Below, in pieces: positions 18,901 through 27,777 of a stretch of DNA of 64,000 nucleotides. Within the stretch, counting starts at the first letter, position 1; every line of letters starts with the position of its first letter. The stretch is taken from contig NZ_JAFFZM010000002.1 of the NCBI RefSeq assembly GCF_017676345.1, positions 496,001-560,000 of the forward strand. Reading direction: 5' to 3'. This DNA is from Streptomyces smyrnaeus (GTDB lineage Bacteria > Actinomycetota > Actinomycetes > Streptomycetales > Streptomycetaceae). A program made the position numbers and the translations under genes. Below the pieces are notes generated by a model. That model was not told the DNA's origin. It did not search any database and saw only the letters and a program-made list of their open reading frames with translations.

Positions 18901-18909
18901 GCTGATCGG

Positions 18910-19563
18910 CTATCCGTCGATCAGCTCCCGCACCCGCGCGGCCGACCAACTCCCGGCCGCCCCCGGCGCCCCGGCGAGGTACGCGGCCACCGTGCCGATG
19001 CTCCAGGCGCCGGTCTCGCACAACCCGGTGGCCAGGTACCGGAGATACCTGGCCACCGGAACCACATGGGTCACCTCCGCCACCGTCCACGGTGCGGTGA
19101 ACGTCACGACCGGATAACCATCCAGCTCCCCGGGGCTCACCAGCGTCTCGTACCGGCCCTCTCCCAGCGACGCCCGACCGCGGCCGAGCACCTCGGCGAG
19201 GTCCAGGTCGGCACCCGGCTCGCGGCCCATCTCCTGGGCCGCGACATCGGAGAACTGGGCGGGCGTCAGTAGATGGGCGACCGCGAGGGTCGTTCCCTGC
19301 GCATCGGGATCGTGGAAAGCCCGCCCACCGCCCCACACGGGCGAGGTCGTCGCGAAGTACAGCACCCCCGGCAGCTCGACGGGCACCGACCGCGTCGGCA
19401 TCCGCCCGTCCCGGCACCCCGGATAACTCCGCGCAGCCCCCTCCGGCCGCCCCCCGCAGATATACGCCCGCAACCGCTCCCGATGCGCATTGGACCCGTA
19501 GGCGGCGTACCAGATCCTCTCCGGCACCTCCACCCGAGTCTCCGCCGGCCGCACCACCCGCAC
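18910..19563 (-). CDS. Gamma-glutamylcyclotransferase-fold-like protein
   Basis: About 217 residues. Near the N-terminus ERIWYAAYGSNAHRERLRAY carries the YGSN motif of the GGCT/AIG2-like fold, and a conserved middle VPVELPGVLYFATTSPVWGG follows. Homologues are widespread in streptomycetes, sometimes mislabelled as histone deacetylases. The biochemical activity is not known to me. GTG 19563 is chosen because GGAGG (19569-19573 on this strand) lies 5 nt upstream; the frame stays open further but without homology-like sequence. Start region is ~120 bp from the divergent helicase gene. Confidence 0.7.
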   Translation of the reverse strand: MRVVRPAETRVEVPERIWYAAYGSNAHRERLRAYICGGRPEGAARSYPGCRDGRMPTRSVPVELPGVLYFATTSPVWGGGRAFHDPDAQGTTLAVAHLLTPAQFSDVAAQEMGREPGADLDLAEVLGRGRASLGEGRYETLVSPGELDGYPVVTFTAPWTVAEVTHVVPVARYLRYLATGLCETGAWSIGTVAAYLAGAPGAAGSWSAARVRELIDG

Positions 19564-19684
19564 CGCTTCCTCCACGCGCCCTGCCGTCACTGTCGCTGAC
19601 CGTTCTATGATCGCTACTCCGTGTACGAGGGGCGGGCCGGAAGGAGGCCGCCGCTCCGGGCGGTGTCGCATGGGGGGGGCGTGT

Positions 19685-21859
19685 ATGGCGGCTGGTGGAT
19701 CGGCGTCGCGGCGGGCGCAGGAAGCACGGCGACAGGAGCGTTTGCTCCGGGAGCAGTGGCAGGCGGCCCGCGAGGAGGCCCGTAGGTGGGAGGCCGCCAG
19801 CGAAGGGGAACGCCGGATCGCCGCCCAGCTGTTGGTGCTTACAGCGCGCGGATGGCGGCTGCTGGTGGACCGCAAGTGGCCGGGAACCCGTGCTGCGAAC
19901 GTGGACATGCTGCTGGTCGGTCCCGGCGGGGTATTCGTCATCGACGTCAAGAACTGGCGCACCGCACCGGAGACCACCGGCGGGAAACTCCGCGCTGGGG
20001 GCGAGCAGCGCGACCCCCACGTGACGAAACTGTTGGCCGTGACAAAGGCGGCCGAGGGAGCAGTGGCGTCGTTGGGTATGTCGCCCGTGGCGGTCCAGCC
20101 GCTGATGGTCTTCGCCGGGCACCGTCTCGACGCCGAGGTGGGCCGGGTCCGGCTGCTGGGGGAGCGCGAGGTGGGCCCAACGTTGCTGTCGGAACGGCAC
20201 CGGCTGCGCGCGGAGTCCGTGCGGGCCATAGCGGATCACCTGGACCGGGTCTTCCCGGAGTACGAAGGCTCCTCGGTGAACCCCTCCGTAACCCCCTCGG
20301 GAGCCGATCCGTCGTCGCTCGCCGAGCCGGGCGCCGCCGGTAAGGCGGCCGCACCTCGGTCGGAGCAGCCCGACGGCCTCTTCGACCTCGAAGGACTCCG
20401 CGAAGCAGCCGTCGACGCCGCGCTGCGCGCCCCCATCGAGCAGTGGATGTCCTTCCTCCACCCCGACCAGGTCGCCCTCGTACGCCGCAACTGGACAGGC
20501 CCAGCGCGGATCAGCGGCCCGGCGGGCACCGGCAAGACGGTTGTCGGCCTGCACCGTACAGCCAGGCTCGCCAGGCACACCACGGGCCGTGTGTTGTACG
20601 TCACCTTCGCCAACAACCTTCCGCGAGTACAGGCCACCTTTCTCAGAACCATGTCCCCCTCTGTCGCCGACCGGGTGGACTTCCGCAGCCTGCACTCCTG
20701 GGCGAAGGAGTTTCTGCAGGAGGGCGGAATTCCCGTTCGGCTGGATCGCGGCAAGGCTCTGACCGCCTTCAACCTCGCGTGGAAATGGACGGGCAGGGAG
20801 AGCGTGCTGACCGAAATCGACCCGGACCACCGGTACTGGAAGGAGGAGATAGACCACGTCATCAAGGGCCGGGGCATCACTTCATTCGAGGAGTACGCCA
20901 CCGTCCCGCGCCGACGCCGCCGCTCGAGCCTCCGCCGGGTTCACCGCCAAGCCGTCTGGCGCCTGTACGAGGCGTACGAGCAGCACCGCACCGAACGTGG
21001 TTTCCACGACTTCAACGACGTGCTCTCCCTCGCCCTGGCAGAAGCCCGCCGCCGTACGGAAGAAGGACAGCGCCCGTACGCGGCCGTGGTCGTGGACGAG
21101 GTGCAGGACCTGACACTGGTCGGCGTGCAACTCCTTCACACCCTCGTCGGTGACGCCCCCAACGGCCTGCTCCTGGTCGGCGACGGTCAGCAAGCCGTCT
21201 ACCCGGGGGGCTTTCGGCTCTCCGATGCCGGGATCGACATCCGTGGCGACCGTGGACAGGTGCTGCACACCAACTACCGCAACCGCCGCGAAATTCTGGA
21301 GGCAGCGCTGGAGGTGGTCGCCGACGACACCTTCGAGGACATCGACGGACTGCGCACACCAGGCCGTCGCAACGTCGATTTGACCTACCACGACGGCGAA
21401 GTGATCCGCGTCGTCGAACCGACGCAGGCGGCACACGACCAGGCGCTCGTCCAGGCCCTGCACGCCCTCCCACCCGGAGCGCTCCCCGACACCGCCGTCC
21501 TGTGCCCCTCCATACGCGCAATCGACCACTACCACCGGCTCCTCGAACGGGAGGGCATTCCGGTATGCCCGCTGGACCGGTACGACGGCCACCCGGTCGA
21601 CGCCGTCAAAATCGGCAGCTATCTGCGAGCGAAGGGACTCGAGTTCAAACGGGTCTTCCTGCCGGACCACGACGCGGCAGTCCCGCAGGCCCCGGAATCG
21701 GTTTCGCTCCCGGGCCCGGATGCGAACCGTCGGCCTTCGTACGAGACAGCCATGGAACGCAGCGAACTCGCCCGCAGCCAGCTCTTCGTCGCCATGACCC
21801 GCGCCCGCGATGTGCTGTGGCTGGGAAGCGTGAGGCACCGCCCAGGCTGCGCTCGCTGA
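19685..21859 (+). CDS. NERD-domain nuclease fused to UvrD/Rep-type SF1 helicase
   Basis: 724 residues. After a basic coiled segment, a NERD (nuclease-related) domain spans about 40-150: GERRIAAQLL (E42), NVDMLLVGPGGVFVIDVKNW (D74, D87-x-K89), which is an intact PD-(D/E)xK-like set. The helicase part has Walker A GPAGTGKT (about 278-285), FNDVLSLALAEA, Walker B VVVDEVQDLT, VGDGQQAVYPGGFRLSD, and the C-terminal motifs KGLEFKRVFLPD and LFVAMTRARDVLWLG. Such fusions are suspected to act in DNA repair or mobile-element defence; a role here is inference. ATG 19685 follows a poly-G ribosome-binding stretch. It stands alone between two minus-strand genes. Confidence 0.85.
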   Translation: MAAGGSASRRAQEARRQERLLREQWQAAREEARRWEAASEGERRIAAQLLVLTARGWRLLVDRKWPGTRAANVDMLLVGPGGVFVIDVKNWRTAPETTGGKLRAGGEQRDPHVTKLLAVTKAAEGAVASLGMSPVAVQPLMVFAGHRLDAEVGRVRLLGEREVGPTLLSERHRLRAESVRAIADHLDRVFPEYEGSSVNPSVTPSGADPSSLAEPGAAGKAAAPRSEQPDGLFDLEGLREAAVDAALRAPIEQWMSFLHPDQVALVRRNWTGPARISGPAGTGKTVVGLHRTARLARHTTGRVLYVTFANNLPRVQATFLRTMSPSVADRVDFRSLHSWAKEFLQEGGIPVRLDRGKALTAFNLAWKWTGRESVLTEIDPDHRYWKEEIDHVIKGRGITSFEEYATVPRRRRRSSLRRVHRQAVWRLYEAYEQHRTERGFHDFNDVLSLALAEARRRTEEGQRPYAAVVVDEVQDLTLVGVQLLHTLVGDAPNGLLLVGDGQQAVYPGGFRLSDAGIDIRGDRGQVLHTNYRNRREILEAALEVVADDTFEDIDGLRTPGRRNVDLTYHDGEVIRVVEPTQAAHDQALVQALHALPPGALPDTAVLCPSIRAIDHYHRLLEREGIPVCPLDRYDGHPVDAVKIGSYLRAKGLEFKRVFLPDHDAAVPQAPESVSLPGPDANRRPSYETAMERSELARSQLFVAMTRARDVLWLGSVRHRPGCAR

Positions 21860-21884
21860 CGCCCGTGAGGCGAGAAGGACCGGA

Positions 21885-22241
21885 CTATCCCGCCGCCTCG
21901 GAGCTCTTGTAGTAGTCGCGGCAGAAAGCCACCAGGTCGTCGGCGTGAGTGGCGCCGTACTCCGACGGCGACGAGCTCTCGACGACCTCGATGATCTGAT
22001 GCGCCGAGGCCGACCGATACCCCATCGCGCTGGTGCCCTCGGTGACGGTCACTCCCCAGTACTTCACCAGAACCGGGGACCGCTGGAAGGAGCGGTAGGT
22101 CTTCGTATCGCGCAGATCCCGATCGGTGATCTCCACATTCAGCCCCTCGGCGATGGCTTTCCTGGCATAGGCCACAGCCGCGTCGAGATCCAGCGTGTAG
22201 AAGGTCAACGGCCGCCCGTTGGACTGGCGAGGGATCGACAT
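21885..22241 (-). CDS. Small protein of unknown function
   Basis: 118 residues, start MSIPRQSNGRPLTFYTLDLD, no signal peptide and no transmembrane helix. Mixed charge, with two-part look: AAVAYARKAIAEGLNVEITD then SPVLVKYWGVTVTEG. I do not recognise a family. It is convergent with the NERD-helicase gene (25-bp gap), which is the only contextual clue. Confidence 0.65.
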   Translation of the reverse strand: MSIPRQSNGRPLTFYTLDLDAAVAYARKAIAEGLNVEITDRDLRDTKTYRSFQRSPVLVKYWGVTVTEGTSAMGYRSASAHQIIEVVESSSPSEYGATHADDLVAFCRDYYKSSEAAG

Positions 22242-22515
22242 GCGGGCACCCTACGGACGCCGGCCCGCCTCAAGACCTCTTCGAGCCAACCCCGACCCCA
22301 CCCGGACTCCCGCCCTCCCTCACGAACAGCCCACTCTGCCCACAACCCCACCGAAACACCTCCCCTGACCGGGTGTCTCAATGACGCCGCCGCTTCAGGA
22401 ACGGGTGATAGAGCCTCTGCTCCTCAGGCGGGCCCCGGAGGAGTGGCCTACCTGCCAGCCCAGGCAGGCCACAAGTCATGCTCCGAACGCCCCAGCGACA
22501 ATCCGCTGCCGGCTC

Positions 22516-22932
22516 TTAGTGGTCGTTGAAATAGATGTAGTACCCCGGGTTCGGGTTGTTCGACGGCTCGTACGAGACCGTGAAGCCGATGTCGTGGTTC
22601 TCCGGGAGGTTGTACTTGCCGCCGTCCGACGCGTGGCGGTAGCTGCACTTCCCGTCGTTCTTGGTGTCGGTGAGGCTGTACAGGAAGTCGTTGGTCATCT
22701 CGTCGTAGACGTTGACCCACGCCTTCTTGCCGTCACTGTCGATGTCGCAGACCTTCACATGGTCGCCGTGCTCTTCGAAGTACGCCGACGCGGCCTTGTC
22801 ACCCTTGTCCCCCGAGTACATCGGCCCGTGGTCCCAGTTGATCGCCTGAGCAGAGCCCGGCGACATGGCCACAACGAACGCCCCCATGGCCAGTGCGGAT
22901 ATCCCGCCCTGAACGATTCGCTTGATGCGCAA
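22516..22932 (-). CDS. Small secreted protein of unknown function
   Basis: 138 residues with a clear signal peptide (MRIKRIVQGGISALAMGAFV, cleavage probably after SAQA). The mature ~110 residues are polar with two cysteines (VKVCDIDSD and KCSYRHASD), probably one disulfide, and a Tyr-rich end PGYYIYFNDH. No family recognised. Codon use is a little less GC-extreme than its neighbours. A 30-nt inverted repeat lies just upstream. The 274-nt gap on its 3' side (22242-22515) shows nothing I can assign. Confidence 0.75.
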   Translation of the reverse strand: MRIKRIVQGGISALAMGAFVVAMSPGSAQAINWDHGPMYSGDKGDKAASAYFEEHGDHVKVCDIDSDGKKAWVNVYDEMTNDFLYSLTDTKNDGKCSYRHASDGGKYNLPENHDIGFTVSYEPSNNPNPGYYIYFNDH

Positions 22933-22949
22933 CCCGATCTCCTAGCTTT

Positions 22950-22979
22950 CGCGGTTTCAGCCGCATGAGGCTAACCGCG
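22950..22979 (-). promoter_or_regulatory. Inverted repeat upstream of the secreted-protein gene
   Basis: CGCGGTT (22950-22956) pairs with AACCGCG (22973-22979), and an inner AGCC (22959-22962) pairs with GGCT (22969-22972). It lies 18 nt upstream of the ATG at 22932 and could be a leader hairpin or operator. The rest of the 328-nt gap to the tRNA (22980-23210) shows no ORF or structure I can support. Confidence 0.4.
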
Positions 22980-23210
22980 GGAACCGCACCGGAAGCCCTC
23001 ACCGGACGAGCGCGCCGAGAAGTCGTGACACGGCGGTGACACTCGTCCCCGTCAGCCCCCCAATGGCGGCCGCACCGAGCGAGGGGCGCGCCCAAGACCC
23101 CCAGGACACGGAGTGGCCCCTGTAATCGACCACGCGCTCTCCGCAACCAGACCAGAGCCGTTCGGGGCGCAGTTCTCCACCCCCCCCAGTCGGTCATCCC
23201 ACACACGACT

Positions 23211-23244
23211 CAGGGCCGGTCTCCCTCTCGGAAAACCGGCCCTG
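23211..23244 (-). terminator. Hairpin downstream of tRNA-Pro
   Basis: A 10-bp perfect stem, CAGGGCCGGT (23211-23220) with ACCGGCCCTG (23235-23244), starts 16 nt beyond the tRNA 3' end. It is a likely terminator of the tRNA transcript. The U-rich tail lies on the plus-strand side, so it may work in both directions. Confidence 0.6.
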
Positions 23245-23260
23245 ATCTGTTTCTTCTCTG

Positions 23261-23334
23261 TCGGGGTGGCGGGATTTGAACCCACGACCTCTTCGTCCCG
23301 AACGAAGCGCGCTGCCAAGCTGCGCTACACCCCG
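23261..23334 (-). tRNA. tRNA-Pro (anticodon CGG)
   Basis: 74 nt on the minus strand fold as a cloverleaf. The acceptor stem is CGGGGTG/CACCCCG with discriminator A. The anticodon stem CTTCG/CGAAG closes the 7-nt loop TTCGGGA, giving anticodon CGG. The T-arm is GTGGGTTCAAATCCCGCC. The 3' CCA is not encoded, as is common in actinomycetes. Confidence 0.96.
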
Positions 23335-23425
23335 AAGCAACGACGACTACTTTAGCCCAGGTGGGCGCTGAGGCGAAATCGGGTTTCGAGGGGGTGGGGG
23401 AGGGCCGGAGGGGAGGGGGTGGGGG

Positions 23426-24370
23426 TCAGGTCTCGCGGGGGGTGAGGGTGAGGAGGGTGGCCTCCGGGGGGCAGGCGAAGCGGACGGGGGTGTAGCGGTT
23501 GGTGCCGCAGCCCGCGCTGACGTGGAGGTAGGACTCGCGGCCGCCCGCGCGGTGGGTGGAGAGGCCCTTTACGCGGTCGGTGTCGATGTCGCAGTTGGTG
23601 ACGAGGGCGCCGTAGAAGGGGATGCAGAGCTGGCCGCCGTGGGTGTGGCCGGCCAGGATCAGTGGGTAGCGGTCGGCGGTGAACGCGTCGAGTACGCGCA
23701 GGTACGGAGCGTGTACGACGGCGAGGGAGAGGTCCGCGTCGGCGTCGGGGCCGCCGGCGACCTCGCCGTAGCGGTCCCGCTTGATGTGCGGGTCGTCCAG
23801 TCCGGTCAGGGCGATCTCCTGGCCGCCGTCCAGCTTGAGGCGGCCCCTGGTGTTGGTCAGGCCGACCCAGCCGGCGGAGTCGAAGGCGTCCCGCAGTTCT
23901 TCCCACGGGTTGTGGACGACGCCGACGGCCGGGGGATTCCCGTTCAGGCCGTGCTTGCCGGTCGCCTTCTCCTTGAGGTACTTGGCGGGGTTGCGCAGCT
24001 TGGGCCCGTAGTAGTCGTTCGAGCCGAAGACGTAGGCGCCCGGGTACTCCATCAACGGGCCGAGGGCGTCGAGGACTTCGGGGACGCCCTCGGGGTCGGA
24101 GAGGTTGTCCCCGGTGTTGATCACGAAGTCGGGCCGCAGTCCGGCCAGCTCCTGCAGCCACCGCCGCTTCTTGCGCTGGCCGCAGACCATGTGGATGTCG
24201 GAGATCTGCAGGACGCGCAGCGGGTGCATACCGGGAGGCAGTACGGGCACCGAGACCCGTCGCAAGCGGAACGAACGTACTTCGACACCCGCCGCGTACC
24301 CGACGCAGGCCGCGCCGAGCGCTGTGATGCCGACAGCTGTCTTCAAGGGGATCCGGTATCGCGCGCGCAT
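23426..24370 (-). CDS. Metallophosphoesterase, membrane-anchored
   Basis: 314 residues. An N-terminal hydrophobic helix (LKTAVGITALGAACVGYAAG) anchors the protein. The calcineurin-like metal-binding motifs are in order: QISDIHMV (DxH), NTGDNLSD (GDN), FGSNDYYG (GNxD-type, here GSND), and LAGHTHGGQLCIPFYG (GHxHGG). The YkuE/ phosphodiesterase-like class is likely; the substrate is unknown. ATG 24370 (MRARYRIP) places the helix correctly. It diverges from the yqeY gene with a 175-bp gap. Confidence 0.9.
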   Translation of the reverse strand: MRARYRIPLKTAVGITALGAACVGYAAGVEVRSFRLRRVSVPVLPPGMHPLRVLQISDIHMVCGQRKKRRWLQELAGLRPDFVINTGDNLSDPEGVPEVLDALGPLMEYPGAYVFGSNDYYGPKLRNPAKYLKEKATGKHGLNGNPPAVGVVHNPWEELRDAFDSAGWVGLTNTRGRLKLDGGQEIALTGLDDPHIKRDRYGEVAGGPDADADLSLAVVHAPYLRVLDAFTADRYPLILAGHTHGGQLCIPFYGALVTNCDIDTDRVKGLSTHRAGGRESYLHVSAGCGTNRYTPVRFACPPEATLLTLTPRET

Positions 24371-24545
24371 GGCCCCATGGTCGCAGAAGCGGAAGGCCGG
24401 TCGCAGACCTGGGAGCTGGCCCCGCAGGCCCCTGTGGAGGCGCCGGCGCAGGCCTTTGAAGCCTTGCCGGGGGGCAGGGCCGGAGAGCCGCTCGGCACGG
24501 ATATGGGGGGGCGGTCGGCGGGGCGATCCTGGCACACTGACTCCC

Positions 24546-25010
24546 ATGACCACGCTCAAGTCCCGGCTGCAGGACGACCTGACCGCAGCGATCAAGGAGC
24601 GCGACGAGCTCCGTTCCGCCACTCTCCGGATGACCCTTGCCGCGATCACGAAGGAGGAGGTCGCGGGCACCAGCGCGCGCGAGCTCTCCGACGACGAGGT
24701 GCAGAAGGTGATCACGCGCGAGGCCAAGAAGCGGCGTGAGGCGGCGGAGGCGTTCGCGGGCGGGGGCCGTACCGAGCAGGCGGAGCGGGAGCGGGCCGAG
24801 GGTGAGGTGCTGGCGGACTACCTGCCCAAGCAGCTGACGGACGAGGAGCTGGACGCGCTGGTCACCGAGGCCGTCGAGGAGGCCCGCGCATCCGGTGCCG
24901 AGGGGCCGAAGGCGATGGGTGCCGTCATGAAGATCGTGAATCCGAAGGTCGCGGGCCGCGCGGAGGGCGGCCGGGTGGCGGCAGCCGTCAAGAAGCGGCT
25001 GGCGGGCTGA
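24546..25010 (+). CDS. GatB/YqeY domain protein
   Basis: 154 residues typical of the YqeY family: MTTLKSRLQDDLTAAIKERD, TLRMTLAAITKEEV, VLADYLPKQLTDEELDALV and KAMGAVMKIVNPKVAGRAEG. The C-terminal region resembles the tail domain of GatB amidotransferase that binds tRNA; the cellular role of stand-alone YqeY proteins is not settled. A strong hairpin lies downstream. Confidence 0.93.
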   Translation: MTTLKSRLQDDLTAAIKERDELRSATLRMTLAAITKEEVAGTSARELSDDEVQKVITREAKKRREAAEAFAGGGRTEQAERERAEGEVLADYLPKQLTDEELDALVTEAVEEARASGAEGPKAMGAVMKIVNPKVAGRAEGGRVAAAVKKRLAG

Positions 25011-25136
25011 CGGGCCCCGGTCGGCGGGACGGCCGGCCGTTCTGGTCGTCCCGGCCGCTCACAGTGGGCCCGGGGGCCATGAGGGGCCGCGGGGTCCGAG
25101 CCGTTCGGGGCGACCGTGGAGACGACCGTACGAGAT

Positions 25137-25175
25137 GTGTAAGGGGCGCCCTCCCAAGGAGGGCGCCCCTTACAC
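25137..25175. terminator. Strong bidirectional terminator between yqeY and the PBP gene
   Basis: An 18-bp perfect palindrome (GTGTAAGGGGCGCCCTCC with its complement, loop CAA) lies between two convergent genes. With TGTAAGGGG/CCCCTTACA on the outside it works symmetrically on both strands. No U-tract, as is frequent in streptomycetes. Confidence 0.85.
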
Positions 25176-25200
25176 GTGGGCCGTCGGCCCTGTGCGCGTG

Positions 25201-27540
25201 CTACGGGAAGCCGCCGGCACCCGCGTCCCAGCCGCCTCCCCCGTCGGCGCCACCACCGTCGGCACCGCCGCCTCCGTTGCCGCCTCCGTTCCCGTTGCCA
25301 CCGGGCCAGCCGCCGCCCCCGATGCCGCCGGGGTCACCGGTGCCGCCGCCTCCCCCGATGGCGTCGCCGCCGCCGATCACGTCCGGCGGTACGGTCACGT
25401 CCGGCCACGGGTCGGGCGGCTTGTTGTCTCCGGCGTCGTCGTCCGGTTTCGGCGGGGACGGCGGCTTGGAGGGCGTGCGGGGCTTCTTGCCGCCGTCCCG
25501 GATGGGTACGTGGTGGAAGTCCGGTGCGGCCTCGCCGGCCAGTGCGCCCGCCATCGCGTCCCGCCAGATCGGACCGGGCACCTCGCCACCGAAGACCTTG
25601 TCGTAGGGGCGTCCGCCGATGGTGATGTCGACCATCCGCACCCGGTGCTCCGGGTCGCCGACCCAGACGGCGCCGGACATGTTCGGGGTGTAGCCCACGA
25701 ACCAGGCGGCGTACCGCTGGTCGGTGGTACCCGTCTTGCCGGCGCTGTCGCGGCCGCTGAGGCCCGCCTTCTTACCGGTGCCGTCCTCGACCACGCCGCG
25801 CAGCAGCGAGTTGACCGTGTCGGCCGTCTTGGTCTTCATCGCGCGCTTGCACGACGTCTTGGGGACATCCAGCTTCTTGCCCTGCGCGTCGGTGATCGAC
25901 TCGATGGCGACGGGGGTGCAGTGCACGCCGCGGTTGGCGAAGGTGGCGTACCCCTCGGCCATCGTCAGCGGCGACATCTCCTGGGTGCCGAGCGAGATCG
26001 ACGGCACCTGGTCGATCTTCTTGCCGTCGGCGCGCTCGATGCCCATCTTCTGCGCCATGTTCGTCACCGGGCAGATGCCGATGTCGCTTATCAGCTGGAC
26101 GAAGTAGGTGTTGACCGACTTCGCGGTCGCCTCCTTCATCCGGTAGGGGCCGACCTCGCTGCTGTTCTCGTTCTCCACCGGGGCCTTGCCGCGCCACTTG
26201 CCCTTGCACCTGTCGACCGGCGAGGGGTACTGCATGCGGTACGGGGAGGAGTAGGACTTGTAGGGGCTCATCCCCTTGTCCAGCGCGGCCGCGGCGATCA
26301 CGGGTTTGAACGTCGACCCCGGCTGGTAGCCGGCGCCGCCCCCCATGGACCTGTCCACCGAGAGGTTTATCTGCGTCTCGTGCTTCTGGAAGCCGTACGG
26401 GCGCGACTGCCCCATGCCCAGGATCTTTCCGGTGCCCGGCTGCACTATCGTCGCGGCGGTGGCGACCTTGTCCGACTTGTTCACATGGGACTCGATCGAC
26501 TTCTGCACCGACCGCTGCGCCTTCGGGTCGAGCGTGGTCTTGATGGTCAGACCGCCCCGGTTCCACCGCTTGGCGCGCTCTTTGCGGGTCTTGCCGAACG
26601 TCTCGTCGTTCAGGAAGACCTCGCGTACGTAGTCGCAGAAGAAGCCCGCGCCCATGGTGGCGGTGATACAGCCGTTCTTGGGGCGGCTGACATCCAGCCC
26701 GAGAGGCTTCTTCTTCGCGGCCTCGGCCTCCTTGCGGGTGATGTCCTTGTGCAAGGCCATCTTGTTGAGCACGGTGTTGCGCCGCTTGGTCGCCTCGTCC
26801 TCATGGATGACCGGGTCGTACCGGCTCGGCGACTGGACGATGCCCGCCAGCAGCGCGGACTGCTCCAGGTTCAGATCCTTGGCCGACTTGGAGAAATAGC
26901 GCTGTGCGGCCGCTTCGACGCCGTACGCCTGCTGGCCGAAGAAGGTGATGTTGAGGTAGTTCTCCAGGATCTTCTTCTTGCCCAGCTCCTCCTCGACCTG
27001 GATCGCGTACTTCAGCTCCTTGATCTTGCGGCCGATGGTCTGCTGGGTGGCCTGCGCGACCTTCTCCGGGTCGTTGCCGGCCTCCTCGACGAAGACGTTC
27101 TTGACGTACTGCTGGGTGAGCGTCGAGGCACCCTGGGAGACCTGGCCCGACTGCGCGTTGCGGTTGAGCGCCCGCAGTACGCCCTTGAGGTCGACGGCGC
27201 CGTGCTGGTAGAAGCGCGCGTCCTCGATGGCGACGATGGCCTTGCGCATGTACGGCGAGATGTCCTTGAGGTCGACGACCGTGCGGTCGCGGGAGTAGAC
27301 CTTGGCGATCTCGCCGCCCTCGTTGTCCAGTATCGTCGTGCGCTGGCTGAGCGGCGGGCGCTTGAGATTGACCGGCAGCTCGTCGAAGCCCTCGACGGTG
27401 CCTTTGGTCGCCAGGCCGAGCGTCCCGACAGCGGGCAGCGCGAGCCCGGCCATCACCATCCCCGCCAGCACACTCACGCCGACGAACTTGGCGATCTGCT
27501 GGGGCTTGCCGACTCCGCTGCCCGCGCGCTTCTTAGCCAT
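25201..27540 (-). CDS. Bifunctional class A penicillin-binding protein
   Basis: 779 residues. A membrane anchor lies at about 15-40. The glycosyltransferase family 51 domain has the catalytic E106 in EDARFYQHGAVD and GASTLTQQYVKN. The transpeptidase domain has Ser409 in GSTFKPV (SxxK), SVN in AKSVNTYF and KTG in SAGKTGTTD. It polymerises and cross-links peptidoglycan. The C-terminal ~100 residues are Pro-rich then almost pure Gly with Asp/Asn, an unusual flexible exported tail. ATG 27540 (MAKKRAG) is favoured over an upstream in-frame start. Divergent from wblA with a 346-bp gap. Confidence 0.94.
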   Translation of the reverse strand: MAKKRAGSGVGKPQQIAKFVGVSVLAGMVMAGLALPAVGTLGLATKGTVEGFDELPVNLKRPPLSQRTTILDNEGGEIAKVYSRDRTVVDLKDISPYMRKAIVAIEDARFYQHGAVDLKGVLRALNRNAQSGQVSQGASTLTQQYVKNVFVEEAGNDPEKVAQATQQTIGRKIKELKYAIQVEEELGKKKILENYLNITFFGQQAYGVEAAAQRYFSKSAKDLNLEQSALLAGIVQSPSRYDPVIHEDEATKRRNTVLNKMALHKDITRKEAEAAKKKPLGLDVSRPKNGCITATMGAGFFCDYVREVFLNDETFGKTRKERAKRWNRGGLTIKTTLDPKAQRSVQKSIESHVNKSDKVATAATIVQPGTGKILGMGQSRPYGFQKHETQINLSVDRSMGGGAGYQPGSTFKPVIAAAALDKGMSPYKSYSSPYRMQYPSPVDRCKGKWRGKAPVENENSSEVGPYRMKEATAKSVNTYFVQLISDIGICPVTNMAQKMGIERADGKKIDQVPSISLGTQEMSPLTMAEGYATFANRGVHCTPVAIESITDAQGKKLDVPKTSCKRAMKTKTADTVNSLLRGVVEDGTGKKAGLSGRDSAGKTGTTDQRYAAWFVGYTPNMSGAVWVGDPEHRVRMVDITIGGRPYDKVFGGEVPGPIWRDAMAGALAGEAAPDFHHVPIRDGGKKPRTPSKPPSPPKPDDDAGDNKPPDPWPDVTVPPDVIGGGDAIGGGGGTGDPGGIGGGGWPGGNGNGGGNGGGGADGGGADGGGGWDAGAGGFP

Positions 27541-27750
27541 GAGTAAGAGCGTACGACGTGACGGTGTCAGGGCACCGGCGGGGAAGCGTGGCAAACGCCG
27601 GACAGGGCCGCGCGGGGTCGCCTAAGCTGCGGTCGTTGTCACTCTGACACCTCCCATCACCCCTCATCACCCCCCCGCTTCCTCCACTCAGAGTCTCCTC
27701 AGTGCTTCCGACTCACTCCGTTGGGTGATGTGGCGCGCACGCATAGTCCG

Positions 27751-27777
27751 TTCGGGCCATGCAAGATTGGGCCCGAA
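27751..27777 (+). promoter_or_regulatory. Inverted repeat in the wblA upstream region
   Basis: TTCGGGCC (27751-27758) and GGCCCGAA (27770-27777) form an 8-bp perfect dyad with an 11-bp spacer. Half-site centres are ~19 bp apart, about two helical turns, as for a dimeric regulator. It lies 110 bp before the wblA start, between wblA and the PBP gene. wblA homologues are known targets of developmental regulators such as BldD and AdpA; which protein binds here cannot be told. The remaining gap sequence (27541-27886) is C-rich and has no ORF. Confidence 0.45.

Noticed and set aside
23261..23334. tRNA-Pro as an integration site for a mobile element covering the accessory block
   Set aside because: No integrase, no excisionase and no copy of the tRNA 3' end was found at the other side of the block.
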